DNA of 46,298 bases from assembly GCF_015207455.1 (NCBI RefSeq), contig NZ_JADEWV010000027.1, positions 1-46,298 of the forward strand, given 5' to 3'. A program made the position numbers and the translations under genes. The first letter of the stretch is position 1. Every line of letters begins with the position of its first letter. Origin of the DNA: Microcoleus sp. LEGE 07076. GTDB lineage: Bacteria > Cyanobacteriota > Cyanobacteriia > Cyanobacteriales > Microcoleaceae. The notes below the pieces were generated by a model that was given only the letters and a program-made list of their open reading frames with translations, had not been told where the DNA came from and searched no databases. Positions 1 through 9,599 of the stretch are shown here, piece by piece.

Positions 1-3000
1 GCATTGGGCATTGCCGAACTTCCTGCTTCCCTGTATCAGTTAAATCCGTTAAATCCCGTACATTGCTCGTTGCCGAACTTCCATTTCTCTTCGTTATTAA
101 CATTTCTTGCCAAACGCGCAGTTGCCGGCAAGCTTCCCGCAGCACCCAAGCTCCCAGAGGCACGATCAAACCAGTTTCCTCAGCTACAGGAATAAAACTA
201 GATGGCGGCACTAGACCCCGAACCGGGTGATGCCAGCGCACCAAAGCCTCAAAACCCTCGATCGCACCGCTGGCGATCGAAACAATCGGTTGGTAGTGCA
301 AAATAAAGTGCGAATATTCATCCTTGCTCGAACCTAATTCCTCCTTACCAAAAATAGCCAACCGCAGGTCATTTTCTAACTGCAACAGCGACATAGTTTG
401 GTCGTGCATCGCCAAATTAAACACCTCGTGGCGGGCCTTGCCCAAAGCTTTAGCGCGGTACATAGCAATGTCAGCATCGCGCAGGAATTCTTCTGGGTGA
501 GCGTACAGATTCGAGTCGGATCTGTCGGCTGCTGCGAGTTCGCCTCGACTGAAAACAATACCAATACTAGCGGTGGTAAATACTTCGTGTCCTTCGATCT
601 GAAACGGTAAAGTTAGTTCTGCTTGTATTCTGTTAGCTACTTGGGTGGCATCGCTGAGGCTCTGAATGTGGTCTAGCAGGATGGTGAATTCGTCTCCCCC
701 CAGTCGGGCGACAGTATCAGAAGCTCGCACGCAGGTTAGCAGCCGCTCCGCGAAGGCAACTAGCAGTTTATCCCCAAGAACGTGTCCTAAAGAATCATTA
801 ACTACTTTGAAGCGGTCTAAATCTAGGAAAAGTAAACCAAATTTGTAATCGGGGGACTGATTCGATCGGCGGATGGCTTGTCCCAGCCTGTCGATGAACA
901 AAACCCGGTTGGGCAAACCCGTCAGCGCGTCGTGAAAAGCGCCGTGCAGCAGTTGCCGTTCTACTCGCTTGCGTTCGGTGACATCTCTGATAATAATTTG
1001 GGCGGCGGCCGAGCCTTGATAAGTAGCGGGAATGCCGGCCACTTCAACGTCGATGATTTGTCCGTCGAGGCGCATCAGTTTTTGTTCGGCAAGCTCGATC
1101 GGCTGATTTTCTTGCTCGACTTGCCTCATGCGCTCTTTGGCTGTTTCCAAATAGTTTGGATGGACAAAATGCAATACCGGAAAGCCGATTAGCTCTGCCG
1201 GAGAGCTCGCACCTAGGAGTTTTGCGCCGGCAGCATTGATGTAGGCGATTTTCCCTTGACTGTGAACGGCGATCGCTTCGGGAGATAGTTCTACTAAACG
1301 GCGATAGCGTTCTTCACTTTCTTGCAGAGATAATATTAACTCGCAGCGCTCTTTTTCGGCTTGCTGGCGTTCAAGTTCCATTTGGTGAACTGCCAGAATT
1401 TTACCTATGCTTTGAGCCATCAATTCTATGATTTCTATTTCCTGGTATTCAAATTTTTTTTTCTTGACTTCTGGCGAACTAAAACTCAAAGTTCCGTAGG
1501 TTTTATTGTTAATAAATATTGGCGTTCCGATGTAAGATTCCGATTGGCATTTTTGATAAGCTGGATGTTTTTGCAGATCAATATCTGCTCCTATATGAGA
1601 GCAGGTAACAGTTTTTTTTAGTTCAATTACCGCCGCGCAGTAAGTCTCGCTGAGGTTCAATTGCAAGCCGCGCACGAAGTATCCTAAATTTGTTGTCGCT
1701 GCCCGCACAATAAAAGTTTCATTTTTAACTTCAGCCATGATGCCGATAGAAAGTCCAAAAATCAAACAGCCTGCGGTTAGATAATCGTCAATCAGTTCTT
1801 GAAAGTTTTGATAATGATAAGTTGTAATCCGGTGCAAGTGTTTGAGATTAGCGCTGAAAGCTGCTAAAGCTTGAGAATTTAAAAATAATTCTGCTTCGGC
1901 TCGCTGGCGGTCGGTGATGTCTGTCTGCACTCCAATAAAGTGGGTTAAGTGTCGTCGCGAGTTGTACACCGGAGCGATCGACAGTTCGTGCCAAAAAGGG
2001 GTGCCGTCTTTCCGAAAGTTCCGCAGGATAACTTGAGCTTCTGTGCCTTCTTCCATCGCAATTCGCAATTGTTTGGCAGTGGCTGTGTCGGTGTCGGTGC
2101 CATCCAAAAATCCGCAATTTTTCCCAATTAACTCGTCTCTGCTATAACCAGTAATCCGCTGAAAACTGGGATTGACATAAATAATCGGATTGTCTGCAAC
2201 CGTCGCGTCGGTGATGGCAATGCCGTTGCTGCAACTTTCGATCGCCCGTTCCATCATTTGCAAGCGCTGTTGCGATCGAATCCGATCGATCGCCGCAGCT
2301 AACACGTTGGCGATCGCTTCTACAAAATAAACGTCATCTTGGCTGAAAATTCGCTTTTGGCTGGTGTGAACCCCCAAAATGCCCCAAGCCGGCGTCGCAG
2401 AAGTGTCGGCTGGTTCTGCTTGTCCCAAGAAACTCTCCAGTCCCCGATTGCCCGGAACGATAACAGTCAGGCCGCTGACAGCCCGGTGGTTGTGCAGCAG
2501 CGGCAACTCGCTAAAACGGGTTTCCACCCGCAAATCTTCGACGATCATCGGTTTGCCAACTAGCAATGTGTAACCTGCTTGCGATCGGGCAGAAGCCGTA
2601 ACAGTAGCGCTGCCGACGACCCCGGGCTGCCACCCAGCCCCCGCTCGCAAATGAAAAGCATCGCCTGATGGCAACAGTTCTAGCAACTGACAATAATCAA
2701 CGTCCAGCGTTTGAGCAATTAAAACCGCAGCTTTGTCCATCAGTGCAGACAAATCTGTTTCGGCCAGGGCCTGCTGCCCCAAGTAAGCGACGGCCGCTTG
2801 CTGGCGGGCGCGCAAGTGGATGGAGGCGAGCAATTCCTGCTCGTTGGCTGCTGCTCGCTTGCGATCGGTAATGTCGGAGAACACTGACAGCACAGCTTTT
2901 TCCGACAGCAATGTCAAATACCGCATCGATACACTTGCCCAAAACAGCGTGCCGTCAGCTTTTTTGAGGCGGACTTCTGTCTGGCGGACAATTCCGTTGC

Positions 3001-3286
3001 GGGCGAGGGCATCCAGCAATTCCTGGCGTTTTGGGAGGTTGTGGTAGAGTGTTTCGGCTTTTTGGCCGTCGATCTCAAATGCTTTGAACCCGAAAGCCTG
3101 ATGGCATAAATCGTTGGTATAAATAATCGTGCCATCAGCCAAACTGCTGACGATCGTAGGCATCGGAATTGAATTGGCGATCATCGTCAGCAGTAATTCT
3201 TTAGTTGTTTGCAGTTCTGGGTACAACTCTGGTTTGACGGCCGAACCCTGACAGTGTTCACCATTTTCAGGGATAAAACTTTCCAT
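1..3286 (-). CDS. Multi-sensor diguanylate cyclase/phosphodiesterase (PAS-GAF-PAS-GAF-PAS-GGDEF-EAL), C-terminus outside window
   Basis: A single open frame runs from ATG at 3286 off the left edge (1095 codons visible). Read in order: PAS (about residues 28-150, ending in a DITDRKRA-type PAC tail), GAF (155-330), PAS (335-460, ending [12 protein letters not shown]), GAF (475-635), PAS (645-770, ending [12 protein letters not shown]), GGDEF domain with intact GGDEF at 863-867, and the start of an EAL domain with [11 protein letters not shown] (EAL at 1013-1015). The family makes and/or degrades c-di-GMP under control of the sensor domains. The intact GGDEF suggests cyclase activity; the EAL domain cannot be judged because it is cut. 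No membrane segment or signal peptide is seen, so it should be cytosolic. Residues about 1066-1093 are repeat-like and look inserted in the EAL domain. It is divergent from acnB. No strong Shine-Dalgarno precedes the ATG. Confidence 0.9.
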   Translation of the reverse strand, partial: MESFIPENGEHCQGSAVKPELYPELQTTKELLLTMIANSIPMPTIVSSLADGTIIYTNDLCHQAFGFKAFEIDGQKAETLYHNLPKRQELLDALARNGIVRQTEVRLKKADGTLFWASVSMRYLTLLSEKAVLSVFSDITDRKRAAANEQELLASIHLRARQQAAVAYLGQQALAETDLSALMDKAAVLIAQTLDVDYCQLLELLPSGDAFHLRAGAGWQPGVVGSATVTASARSQAGYTLLVGKPMIVEDLRVETRFSELPLLHNHRAVSGLTVIVPGNRGLESFLGQAEPADTSATPAWGILGVHTSQKRIFSQDDVYFVEAIANVLAAAIDRIRSQQRLQMMERAIESCSNGIAITDATVADNPIIYVNPSFQRITGYSRDELIGKNCGFLDGTDTDTATAKQLRIAMEEGTEAQVILRNFRKDGTPFWHELSIAPVYNSRRHLTHFIGVQTDITDRQRAEAELFLNSQALAAFSANLKHLHRITTYHYQNFQELIDDYLTAGCLIFGLSIGIMAEVKNETFIVRAATTNLGYFVRGLQLNLSETYCAAVIELKKTVTCSHIGADIDLQKHPAYQKCQSESYIGTPIFINNKTYGTLSFSSPEVKKKKFEYQEIEIIELMAQSIGKILAVHQMELERQQAEKERCELILSLQESEERYRRLVELSPEAIAVHSQGKIAYINAAGAKLLGASSPAELIGFPVLHFVHPNYLETAKERMRQVEQENQPIELAEQKLMRLDGQIIDVEVAGIPATYQGSAAAQIIIRDVTERKRVERQLLHGAFHDALTGLPNRVLFIDRLGQAIRRSNQSPDYKFGLLFLDLDRFKVVNDSLGHVLGDKLLVAFAERLLTCVRASDTVARLGGDEFTILLDHIQSLSDATQVANRIQAELTLPFQIEGHEVFTTASIGIVFSRGELAAADRSDSNLYAHPEEFLRDADIAMYRAKALGKARHEVFNLAMHDQTMSLLQLENDLRLAIFGKEELGSSKDEYSHFILHYQPIVSIASGAIEGFEALVRWHHPVRGLVPPSSFIPVAEETGLIVPLGAWVLREACRQLRVWQEMLITKRNGSSATSNVRDLTDLTDTGKQEVRQCPM

Positions 3287-3614
3287 TTTTTAATTGATCC
3301 ATTTCTGCGGACAAATTTAAATTTGCGGTAACTAAGGATTTCAGATGCAGAGGACGATCGACATTACCTCCCTGCCACATTAATTTTAACCAAAACAATG
3401 CAAGTCAACGCCCTAAAACTTCTCGGCTGGAGTTTAAGCTGCACCCTCGCGACAAAGAAGATATATCTTTTAGTATGAAAGTCTACTGTTTTTAAAGTTG
3501 CGTTAAGTTTTTATAAGAGCGGGTGCTTTGCCAAATATGTAGCGCCAGCGCCTAATCTAAAAAGTAATGTCACTCGCAAACAACTACCCAACACAATCCT
3601 GAGAGAGAACAGAA
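3287..3614. promoter_or_regulatory. Divergent intergenic region with 14-bp palindrome (3312-3325)
   Basis: This gap lies between the sensor gene start (3286, minus) and acnB (3615, plus). A perfect palindrome CAAATTTAAATTTG at 3312-3325 sits 26 bases upstream of the sensor ATG, where an operator could act. The rest shows no gene. A purine-rich ribosome binding site (GAGAGA) precedes acnB. A regulatory role for the palindrome is inference; it is AT-rich and could be chance. Confidence 0.35.
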
Positions 3615-6230
3615 ATGCTTGAATCTTACCGCCGTAACGCTGCCGATCGCGCAGCACTGGGAATTCCACCGCTGCCCCTAGACGCCCAGGAAACCTCAGA
3701 ACTCTGCGAATTGCTGAAAAATCCGCCACCGGGAGAAGAAGAAGCCTTAATCGAATTATTGCGCGATCGCGTGCCCCCAGGCGTAGACAGTGCCGCCTAC
3801 GTCAAAGCAGGTTTTCTGACCGGCATCGCCAAAGGCGAAATCCACAGCCCCCTAATTACTCCCAAATGGGCAGTTTATTTGCTGGGGACAATGATGGGCG
3901 GTTACAACGTCCAATCTTTAATCGATTTACTCCATCCTAGTGCCGAAGTCGCCATTCCCGCCACCGCAGCCCGGGCCTTGAGCAAAACCCTGCTGGTATT
4001 CGACGCTTTCCACGACATTCTCGCCCTGTCGGATACCAATCCTTACGCCAAGCAAGTAATAGATTCTTGGGCTGCTGCCGAGTGGTTCACCGGCCGCCCT
4101 CAACTAGCCGAAGCCATTACCGTTACAGTCTTCAAAGTACCCGGAGAAACGAATACCGACGACTTGTCTCCGGCACCCCAGGCTACCACGCGGCCCGACA
4201 TTCCCCTGCACGCTTTGGCGATGCTGGAGAGCAAGATGCCGGGGGCCTTGGAAACGATCGCCCAATTGAAAGAAAAAGGCCATCCCGTCGCCTACGTCGG
4301 CGATGTTGTCGGCACCGGTTCCTCGCGAAAATCAGCGATTAACTCAGTGCTGTGGCACATTGGTAACGATATTCCCTTTGTTCCAAACAAGCGCAACGGC
4401 GGATATATTCTAGGAAGTGCGATCGCCCCGATTTTCTTCAATACCGCTGAAGATTCCGGCGCACTGCCGATCGAATGCGATGTCGCCAAAATGGAAACCG
4501 GAATGGTGATTACCATCCATCCCTACAAAGGAGAAATCACCAACGAAGCCGGAGAAATCATCTCCACCTTCACCCTCAAACCCGACACAATCATAGACGA
4601 AGTTCGCGCCGGCGGCCGCATTCCCCTATTAATTGGACGCACCTTAACCGACAAAACTCGCGAAGCTTTAGGACTAGGAATTAGCCCGATTTTCACCCGT
4701 CCAACAATTCCCGCCGACACAGGTAAAGGCTTCACCTTAGCCCAAAAAATGGTAGGGAAAGCCTGCGGTTTAACAGGCGTGCGTCCCGGCACATCTTGCG
4801 AACCGTTAATGACCACAGTCGGTTCCCAAGATACCACCGGGCCCATGACTCGGGACGAATTAAAAGAACTGGCTTGTTTGGGATTTAGCGCCGATTTGGT
4901 AATTCAAAGTTTCTGCCACACCGCCGCCTATCCGAAACCTGTTGATGTCAAAACTCACCACGAATTGCCCGATTTCATGGCACAGCGCGCCGGCATAGCT
5001 TTGCGTCCCGGAGACGGCATTATTCACTCCTGGCTGAACCGGATGTTATTGCCGGATACAGTGGGAACCGGCGGCGATTCTCACACTCGTTTTCCCTTGG
5101 GAATTTCCTTTCCTGCTGGTTCGGGATTGGTAGCATTTGCTGCCGCCTTGGGCGTGATGCCTTTGGATATGCCGGAATCGGTCTTAGTGCGCTTCAAGGG
5201 TGAATTGCAGCCTGGAGTAACGCTGCGGGATGTGGTGAATGCAATTCCCTATGTAGCAATTCAAAAAGGTTTGTTGACAGTCTCCAAACAGAATAAGAAA
5301 AATGTCTTTTCGGGGCGGATTATGGAAATAGAAGGTTTGCCCGATTTGAAGGTCGAGCAGGCTTTTGAATTGACCGATGCCTCGGCCGAGCGTTCTTGCG
5401 CCGGATGCACGATTAAATTGAGCCCGGAGACTGTTTCTGAGTACATTCGCTCTAACATCGCGCTGCTGAAAAACATGATTGCGCGGGGTTATGAAGATGC
5501 GCGGACGATGATGCGTCGGGTGGCGAAGATGGAGGAATGGCTGGCTAATCCGGTGCTGCTGGAAGCGGATGCTGATGCGGAATATGTTGAAATCATTGAA
5601 ATTGATCTCAACGAGATTAAAGAGCCGATCGTGGCTGCACCCAACGACCCGGATAATGTTAAGTTGTTGAGTGAGGTTGCGGGCGATCGGGTTGACGAAG
5701 TATTTGTCGGTTCCTGCATGACAAATATCGGTCACTACCGCGCCACTGCGAAGGTGTTGGAAGGTGCAGGAGAAGTCAAAACTCGCCTGTGGATTTGTCC
5801 GCCAACTCGGATGGACGAACAGCAACTGAAAGACGAAGGTTATTACAGTATTTTTGGAGCGGCGGGGGCGCGCACGGAAATGCCGGGATGCAGTCTTTGT
5901 ATGGGCAATCAAGCGCGGGTTAAAGATGCGACAACGGTGTTTTCAACTTCTACTCGCAACTTCAACAACCGGATGGGCAAAGATGCACAAGTTTACCTCG
6001 GTTCGGCGGAATTAGCGGCAGTTTGTTCGCTGCTAGGTCGCATTCCCACAGTCCAAGAATACCAGGAAATTGTGGCGAAAAGAATCGACCCTTTTGCTGG
6101 CGATTTGTATCGGTATTTGAATTTCGATCAAATTGCTGGTTTTGAGGATGAAGGGCGAGTGATTGCTTTGGAAGATATGCCTCGGATTGAGGATATTTTG
6201 GGAATTCCCGAGGGTGTGTTGAGCAAGTAA
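3615..6230 (+). CDS. acnB: Aconitate hydratase B (bifunctional aconitase / 2-methylisocitrate dehydratase type)
   Basis: AcnB interconverts citrate and isocitrate through a 4Fe-4S cluster; it is the aconitase type used by cyanobacteria for 2-oxoglutarate and glutamate synthesis. The 871 residues match the family length. The N-terminal HEAT-like domain (about 1-160) is followed by the swivelling domain (about 165-380) and the catalytic core. Cluster ligands are visible as C701 in [10 protein letters not shown] and C759/C762 in [10 protein letters not shown], equivalent to Cys710, 769 and 772 of E. coli AcnB. Other signatures are [14 protein letters not shown] and [15 protein letters not shown] at 3615 follows a GAGAGA ribosome binding site about 6 bases upstream and is in the position expected for the family. 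It is monocistronic: a long inverted repeat follows, and the next gene starts 260 bases away. No lesions are seen. Confidence 0.97.
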   Translation: MLESYRRNAADRAALGIPPLPLDAQETSELCELLKNPPPGEEEALIELLRDRVPPGVDSAAYVKAGFLTGIAKGEIHSPLITPKWAVYLLGTMMGGYNVQSLIDLLHPSAEVAIPATAARALSKTLLVFDAFHDILALSDTNPYAKQVIDSWAAAEWFTGRPQLAEAITVTVFKVPGETNTDDLSPAPQATTRPDIPLHALAMLESKMPGALETIAQLKEKGHPVAYVGDVVGTGSSRKSAINSVLWHIGNDIPFVPNKRNGGYILGSAIAPIFFNTAEDSGALPIECDVAKMETGMVITIHPYKGEITNEAGEIISTFTLKPDTIIDEVRAGGRIPLLIGRTLTDKTREALGLGISPIFTRPTIPADTGKGFTLAQKMVGKACGLTGVRPGTSCEPLMTTVGSQDTTGPMTRDELKELACLGFSADLVIQSFCHTAAYPKPVDVKTHHELPDFMAQRAGIALRPGDGIIHSWLNRMLLPDTVGTGGDSHTRFPLGISFPAGSGLVAFAAALGVMPLDMPESVLVRFKGELQPGVTLRDVVNAIPYVAIQKGLLTVSKQNKKNVFSGRIMEIEGLPDLKVEQAFELTDASAERSCAGCTIKLSPETVSEYIRSNIALLKNMIARGYEDARTMMRRVAKMEEWLANPVLLEADADAEYVEIIEIDLNEIKEPIVAAPNDPDNVKLLSEVAGDRVDEVFVGSCMTNIGHYRATAKVLEGAGEVKTRLWICPPTRMDEQQLKDEGYYSIFGAAGARTEMPGCSLCMGNQARVKDATTVFSTSTRNFNNRMGKDAQVYLGSAELAAVCSLLGRIPTVQEYQEIVAKRIDPFAGDLYRYLNFDQIAGFEDEGRVIALEDMPRIEDILGIPEGVLSK

Positions 6231-6260
6231 TATCCTCGAAATTTAGTGAAATGGTTGTTT

Positions 6261-6341
6261 TGAACCGCAGATGAACGCAGATGAACGCAGATCAAATTTA
6301 TCTGCGTTCATCTGTGTTAATCCGCTGACATCTGCGGTTCA
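6261..6341. repeat. Long imperfect inverted repeat downstream of acnB
   Basis: Left arm 6261-6292 (tgaaccgcagatgaacgcag...) and right arm 6300-6341 (...tctgcggttca) are inverted copies. The left arm itself holds a tandem 10-mer atgaacgcag. The right arm has a degenerate middle, so pairing is imperfect. It could act as an acnB terminator, but the form (GAACCGCAGA unit with tandem GATGAACGCA) looks like a dispersed intergenic repeat. Promoter and leader of the PIN module must lie between 6342 and 6492. Confidence 0.7.
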
Positions 6342-6492
6342 GAAAAATCCCAGAATCAGGATGAATCATCCCCCGCCTCTTGTTTACATTACAATATAAG
6401 TAGAGGCGAGTTCGATCGCCAATCTCTAATTCCCATCCAGAATATCGATCGACCTACGAATTCCTATAAATCCGATTGAGGAGAAAAAAAGT

Positions 6493-6951
6493 ATGTCTGA
6501 ACGAGCTTTAATCACTGAAAACCCAGAGACACCAACTTCAGCGCCAGAACCTCGCATTGGCAACGAAATGGTAGAGTTTCTCAGTCTAATTCAGCAAACT
6601 CCGAGAGAATATTGGCCGAATTTGCTTAAAATGATGCGGTTATTTGTGGAAACTGTGACAGTTAAGCCCGGATTTTCGGAACCCGCCGAGACACCCGAAA
6701 ACGTAGATTTTACTAAGGTGTCGAAGGAGAGCAGTATCAGCAGAAATCAAGCTATGACCAGACTAATGCTAACGGGGCTAAAGGAAGGAAATGAGGATAA
6801 CGAAAAACCAGAAATTATCGATCTTTTACAGCAGCACGAAGCTCTGAGCAAGCTGTTACAGTCTTGGGTAGATGATGGAGATGAACAGGAACAAACAGAA
6901 ACCGCTGAAGTTCTCCGCAAGGCACTAGAAGAAAACCCGGTGCATATATAG
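6493..6951 (+). CDS. Acidic small protein of PIN module 1 (candidate antitoxin)
   Basis: A 152-residue acidic protein that I cannot assign to a named family. It shares with the product at 7794 a central block (YWPNLLKMMRLF here, YWPNLLEIIRLF there) and a C-terminal block (GDEQEQTETAEVLRKALEE / GDEQEQKETWEILSKALDE). The middle (residues about 75-115) is unique to this copy. It lies directly upstream of a PIN-like gene, with 3 bases between stop and ATG, the order typical of type II toxin-antitoxin pairs, so an antitoxin role is inferred from context only. No clear DNA-binding fold is recognised. ATG at 6493 follows a good AGGAGA ribosome binding site in tgaggagaaaaaaagt. Confidence 0.75.
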   Translation: MSERALITENPETPTSAPEPRIGNEMVEFLSLIQQTPREYWPNLLKMMRLFVETVTVKPGFSEPAETPENVDFTKVSKESSISRNQAMTRLMLTGLKEGNEDNEKPEIIDLLQQHEALSKLLQSWVDDGDEQEQTETAEVLRKALEENPVHI

Positions 6952-6954
6952 TCC

Positions 6955-7410
6955 ATGAGCAAAATAGTATTGTTAGATTCTGGGCCTTTAGGAATTGTTA
7001 CAAATCCCAAAGCCGCCTCTCCTTTATATCAAGAGGGTAAGCTCTGGCTGCAATCTTTGCCACTTAAAGGTTATATTGTAATGCTCCCTGAAATTGCTGA
7101 CTATGAGGTGAGGCGCGAATTAATTCGTGCAGGTAAGGCGGCAGGTATTAGACGACTTGATGAACTTAAATCGCAAATTCCATACCGTCCTTTGACTACG
7201 GAGGTAATGCTTCTAGCTGCTCAGTTGTGGGCGGATGCACGAAGGAGAGGAAGGCCGACAGCAGAACCCAATGCACTTGATGGCGATGTGATTCTGGCGG
7301 CTCAAGCTATATTATTAGCAAATCAAGGAAATGAGGTGGTGATTGCTACCACAAATGTGGGGCATTTGTCTCAGTTTGTCGATGCTCGTGAGTGGCGATC
7401 GATCCAGTAA
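6955..7410 (+). CDS. PIN-like nuclease-family protein, module 1 (candidate toxin)
   Basis: 151 residues with PIN-domain layout: N-terminal strand ending in Asp (IVLLDSGPLG, D8), an acidic helix (PEIADYEVRREL, E46/E51), LDGDVILAAQAILLAN (D109/D111), and a final strand IATTNVGHLSQF where N134 stands where many PIN proteins have Asp. PIN proteins are Mg-dependent RNases, often VapC-type toxins that cut tRNA or rRNA. The gene starts 3 bases after the stop of the acidic upstream gene, so translational coupling is likely. About 120 bases at the 3' end are nearly identical to the second copy (8236-8688). Whether it is a toxin or a housekeeping PIN protein is not decided by sequence. Confidence 0.8.
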   Translation: MSKIVLLDSGPLGIVTNPKAASPLYQEGKLWLQSLPLKGYIVMLPEIADYEVRRELIRAGKAAGIRRLDELKSQIPYRPLTTEVMLLAAQLWADARRRGRPTAEPNALDGDVILAAQAILLANQGNEVVIATTNVGHLSQFVDAREWRSIQ

Positions 7411-7793
7411 AGTTTAAGTTGTCACGAGTAATACCAATTTATCAAATTTATGTAAGAGTATTTGTAGGGTGTGTGGCGATCGATCGTACCGAAAAAAAAC
7501 GAAAATCTCATAACAGCGACGCACCGACAATATTTAAGGAAACAACTCGGACGTTCACTCAAGCCAAAATTTGTGTTGTTTAGAAGTTGAGCGTTGAGAG
7601 TTTACAGTTGAGATTTAATTACGGCAATCAAACCTTTCATCCGTCAAGAAGCCTAGGCTTTATTCACGAGATTATTTACGTCCGCACCCGATGTGGCGGT
7701 TGCTATAGCAATATTTTTTCATGCTTGGTATAACAAATTTCAACATAGACTATTTTGTTAAACTAAAGAGTAACTGAGAGCAAGGAGATAATT
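7411..7793. other. Intergenic spacer between the two PIN modules
   Basis: About 380 bases without a convincing gene. It starts with taataccaatttatcaaattt (7431-), which resembles one end of the inverted-repeat element at 19915-20017, so this may be a decayed copy. A gttgagcgttgagagttt stretch near 7585 resembles degraded heptanucleotide repeat. The second module should have its promoter here; a good AAGGAGA ribosome binding site lies just before ATG 7794. Confidence 0.5.
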
Positions 7794-8222
7794 ATGTCCG
7801 AACAAGTTAAAGAAAGCGAACTCCCGCCAGCTATCTCTGTTTCATCCCCGGAAGCCTCCCCAGCTATTTCGGGAGCCGAGAAAGAAAGCGAACTCCCGCC
7901 AGCTATCTCTGTTTCACCACCCAAAGCGTCTATGGAATGGCTCGTTTTGGAGATTGATAAAATTCCTCAAGCATACTGGCCGAATTTACTTGAGATTATT
8001 CGCCTGTTTCGCGAAAGTGTGATGATTAAAGCCGAACCAGTAGATGCTTGGGAAAAAGTTAAGCACGATTTGAACAATCCCGATCCAGTTGTGGATGCAG
8101 CAAGGCAGAAAGCTTTGAGCGAAATGCTGCGCTCGTGGGACGAAGAAGGAGATGAACAGGAGCAAAAAGAAACCTGGGAAATTCTCAGTAAGGCTTTAGA
8201 TGAAGGTGGTGTTTCTATTTAA
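7794..8222 (+). CDS. Acidic small protein of PIN module 2 (candidate antitoxin) with internal duplication
   Basis: 142 residues, paralogue of the product at 6493 by the shared YWPNLLEIIRLF and GDEQEQKETWEILSKALDE blocks. The N-terminus has a tandem duplication: KESELPPAISVS occurs at about residues 6-17 and again at 30-41, separated by a Pro/Ala/Ser-rich linker, and the coding DNA is duplicated too. The DNA-level identity points to a recent event. ATG at 7794 follows gcaaggagataatt, a strong ribosome binding site. A PIN-like gene follows 13 bases after the stop. The function is unknown; antitoxin is inferred from gene order. Confidence 0.75.
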   Translation: MSEQVKESELPPAISVSSPEASPAISGAEKESELPPAISVSPPKASMEWLVLEIDKIPQAYWPNLLEIIRLFRESVMIKAEPVDAWEKVKHDLNNPDPVVDAARQKALSEMLRSWDEEGDEQEQKETWEILSKALDEGGVSI

Positions 8223-8235
8223 CTGAATCATTATT

Positions 8236-8688
8236 ATGAGGAGATTTGTAATTTTGGATTCAGGCCCTCTGGGAATGATCACAAATCCCAGAGCTACACC
8301 CCTTTGCCGGGAGTGCAGATTTTGGCTGAACTCTTTGCCGTCGCGGGGCTACAAAGCTATACTGCCTGAACTTGCTGACTATGAAGTGCGACGCGAGTTA
8401 ATTCGTGCGGGTAAGGTGGCAGGTATTAGACAACTTGATTTACTCAAAACTGGGATTGAGTACCTTCCTATTTCCACAGAAGTAATGCTTTTAGCGGCTC
8501 AGTTGTGGGCCGATGCACGACTGAGGGGAAGGCCAACGGCAGATCCCAATTCACTTGATGGCGATGTGATTCTGGCTGCTCAAGCTATATTATTAGCAAA
8601 TCAAGGAAATGAGGTGGTGATTGCTACCACAAATGTGGGGCATTTGTCTCAGTTTGTGGATGCTCGTGAATGGCGATTAATCTCTTAA
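8236..8688 (+). CDS. PIN-like nuclease-family protein, module 2 (candidate toxin)
   Basis: 150 residues, paralogue of the protein at 6955. The same PIN features are kept: FVILDSGPLG with D8, PELADYEVRREL, LDGDVILAAQAILLAN and IATTNVGHLSQF. The first two thirds differ from copy 1 at many residues, while the last 45 or so residues are almost identical in both protein and DNA. It starts 13 bases after the acidic partner gene, and the cupin gene begins 24 bases downstream on the same strand, so all three may be co-transcribed. Confidence 0.8.
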   Translation: MRRFVILDSGPLGMITNPRATPLCRECRFWLNSLPSRGYKAILPELADYEVRRELIRAGKVAGIRQLDLLKTGIEYLPISTEVMLLAAQLWADARLRGRPTADPNSLDGDVILAAQAILLANQGNEVVIATTNVGHLSQFVDAREWRLIS

Positions 8689-8712
8689 AGCTGGATTCTG
8701 GGATAAAAACTC

Positions 8713-9198
8713 ATGAATGAGCCGTTAGCGAAACTTGCAGCTATTCGATCGCACTTACATTCTGATATACTTTCAACTACAGATATTTTTACAGACACCG
8801 TTAGCGAGATCGACAGCATGGTGGAAACAGCGGACACAATCGAAAAAACGGACGATCGCACGCAAACCCGGTTTTGGGGTAAAGTTACAGTCATAGACGC
8901 GGGCGATCGTTACAAGATAAATCGCATCGAAGTCAAACCGGGGCATCACATCAGCACGCAAATGCACTATCACCGCAGCGAACATTGGGTAGTCGTCTCC
9001 GGTACAGCTAAAGTGATCTGCGATGACAAAGAGACGATTCTGATGCAGAAACAGTCAACCTATGTTCCCATGAATACTGCTCACCGCGTGGAAAACCCTG
9101 GCGTGATTCCCCTGGTGATGATTGAAATCCAGAATGGCGAATACCTCGGCGATGATGACATTATTCGCTTCGCCCAAGATGCTGACGAGGAAGATTGA
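8713..9198 (+). CDS. Cupin-domain protein, type II mannose-6-phosphate isomerase-like
   Basis: 161 residues. Residues about 54-150 form a cupin of the type found at the C-terminus of mannose-1-phosphate guanylyltransferase/phosphomannose isomerase: WGKVTVIDAGDRYKINRIEVKPG, then QMHYHRSEHWVVVSGTA with metal ligands H85, H87 and H91, and NTAHRVENPG with H124. The family isomerises sugar phosphates or binds them; stand-alone copies are common in cyanobacteria. Residues 1-50 are not part of the cupin and look unusual; an internal ATG at codon 36 would give a length closer to the stand-alone family. No strong ribosome binding site separates the two starts. It follows the second PIN gene by 24 bases. 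Confidence 0.85.
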   Translation: MNEPLAKLAAIRSHLHSDILSTTDIFTDTVSEIDSMVETADTIEKTDDRTQTRFWGKVTVIDAGDRYKINRIEVKPGHHISTQMHYHRSEHWVVVSGTAKVICDDKETILMQKQSTYVPMNTAHRVENPGVIPLVMIEIQNGEYLGDDDIIRFAQDADEED

Positions 9199-9231
9199 TC
9201 CGACATCAAAATTTGAAGCAATCGCAGATGT

Positions 9232-9462
9232 CATATCAATTTCGGTTGCACCGTCAGGTGGCTAGACCTCTTAGACCTCTTGCAAAAGTCAAATTTACCC
9301 CCCGCAAGTCCCCCCGGACGCGGGGAGAAACAAGAATAATCTTGCTCCCGAACCTTAATAAGGTCCGGGTTGGGGTGGGGTGCTTTGGATTTTTGCAACA
9401 GTTCTACTGTTGACTGTTGAGTGTTGACTCGATTTTATTATTCCTATGCAACCGGAAACGAT
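9232..9462. repeat. Dispersed repeat with CGGTTGCA/TGCAACCG ends, interrupted copy
   Basis: The left end, catatcaatttcggttgca at 9232-9250, and the right end, tgcaaccggaaacgat ending about 9462, match the compact copy at 35171-35256, including the internal CCGTCAGGTG and TGTTGACTCGATTT(T)ATTATTCC parts. Between these parts this copy carries about 145 extra bases, with a C/G-rich stretch (cccccggacgcgggg) and ggtccgggttggggtggggt, as if another repeat had inserted. The ends are inverted copies of each other. Confidence 0.7.
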
Positions 9463-9513
9463 GTCAGAGAAAAGCGCGGCGACAGGAAACGAGATAAATC
9501 CTATAATTATAAC

Positions 9514-9544
9514 TGTAGGGGCAATTTCTGAAATTGCCCCTACA
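9514..9544. terminator. Perfect 14-bp hairpin between convergent genes
   Basis: tgtaggggcaattt, loop ctg, aaattgcccctaca: a perfect 14-bp stem with a 3-base loop. It lies between the ends of the cupin gene (9198, plus) and the pentapeptide-repeat gene (9600, minus), so it could terminate transcription from both sides. There is no clear T run. The GTAGGGGCAATT core also resembles a dispersed cyanobacterial repeat. Confidence 0.55.
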
Positions 9545-9599
9545 TTATTATATTAAGCTTGTTAAAAACGAGCATCTGATTTAGCAATTGGCGATCGTC

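Noticed and set aside
5184-5912. 242-codon open frame antisense to acnB
   Set aside because: It lies fully within the well-supported acnB frame, has no recognisable domain and reads as His/Arg/Phe-rich shadow sequence.
7392-7583. 63-codon frame after the first PIN gene
   Set aside because: It overlaps the end of the PIN gene and repeat-like DNA, with no ribosome binding site or recognisable domain.
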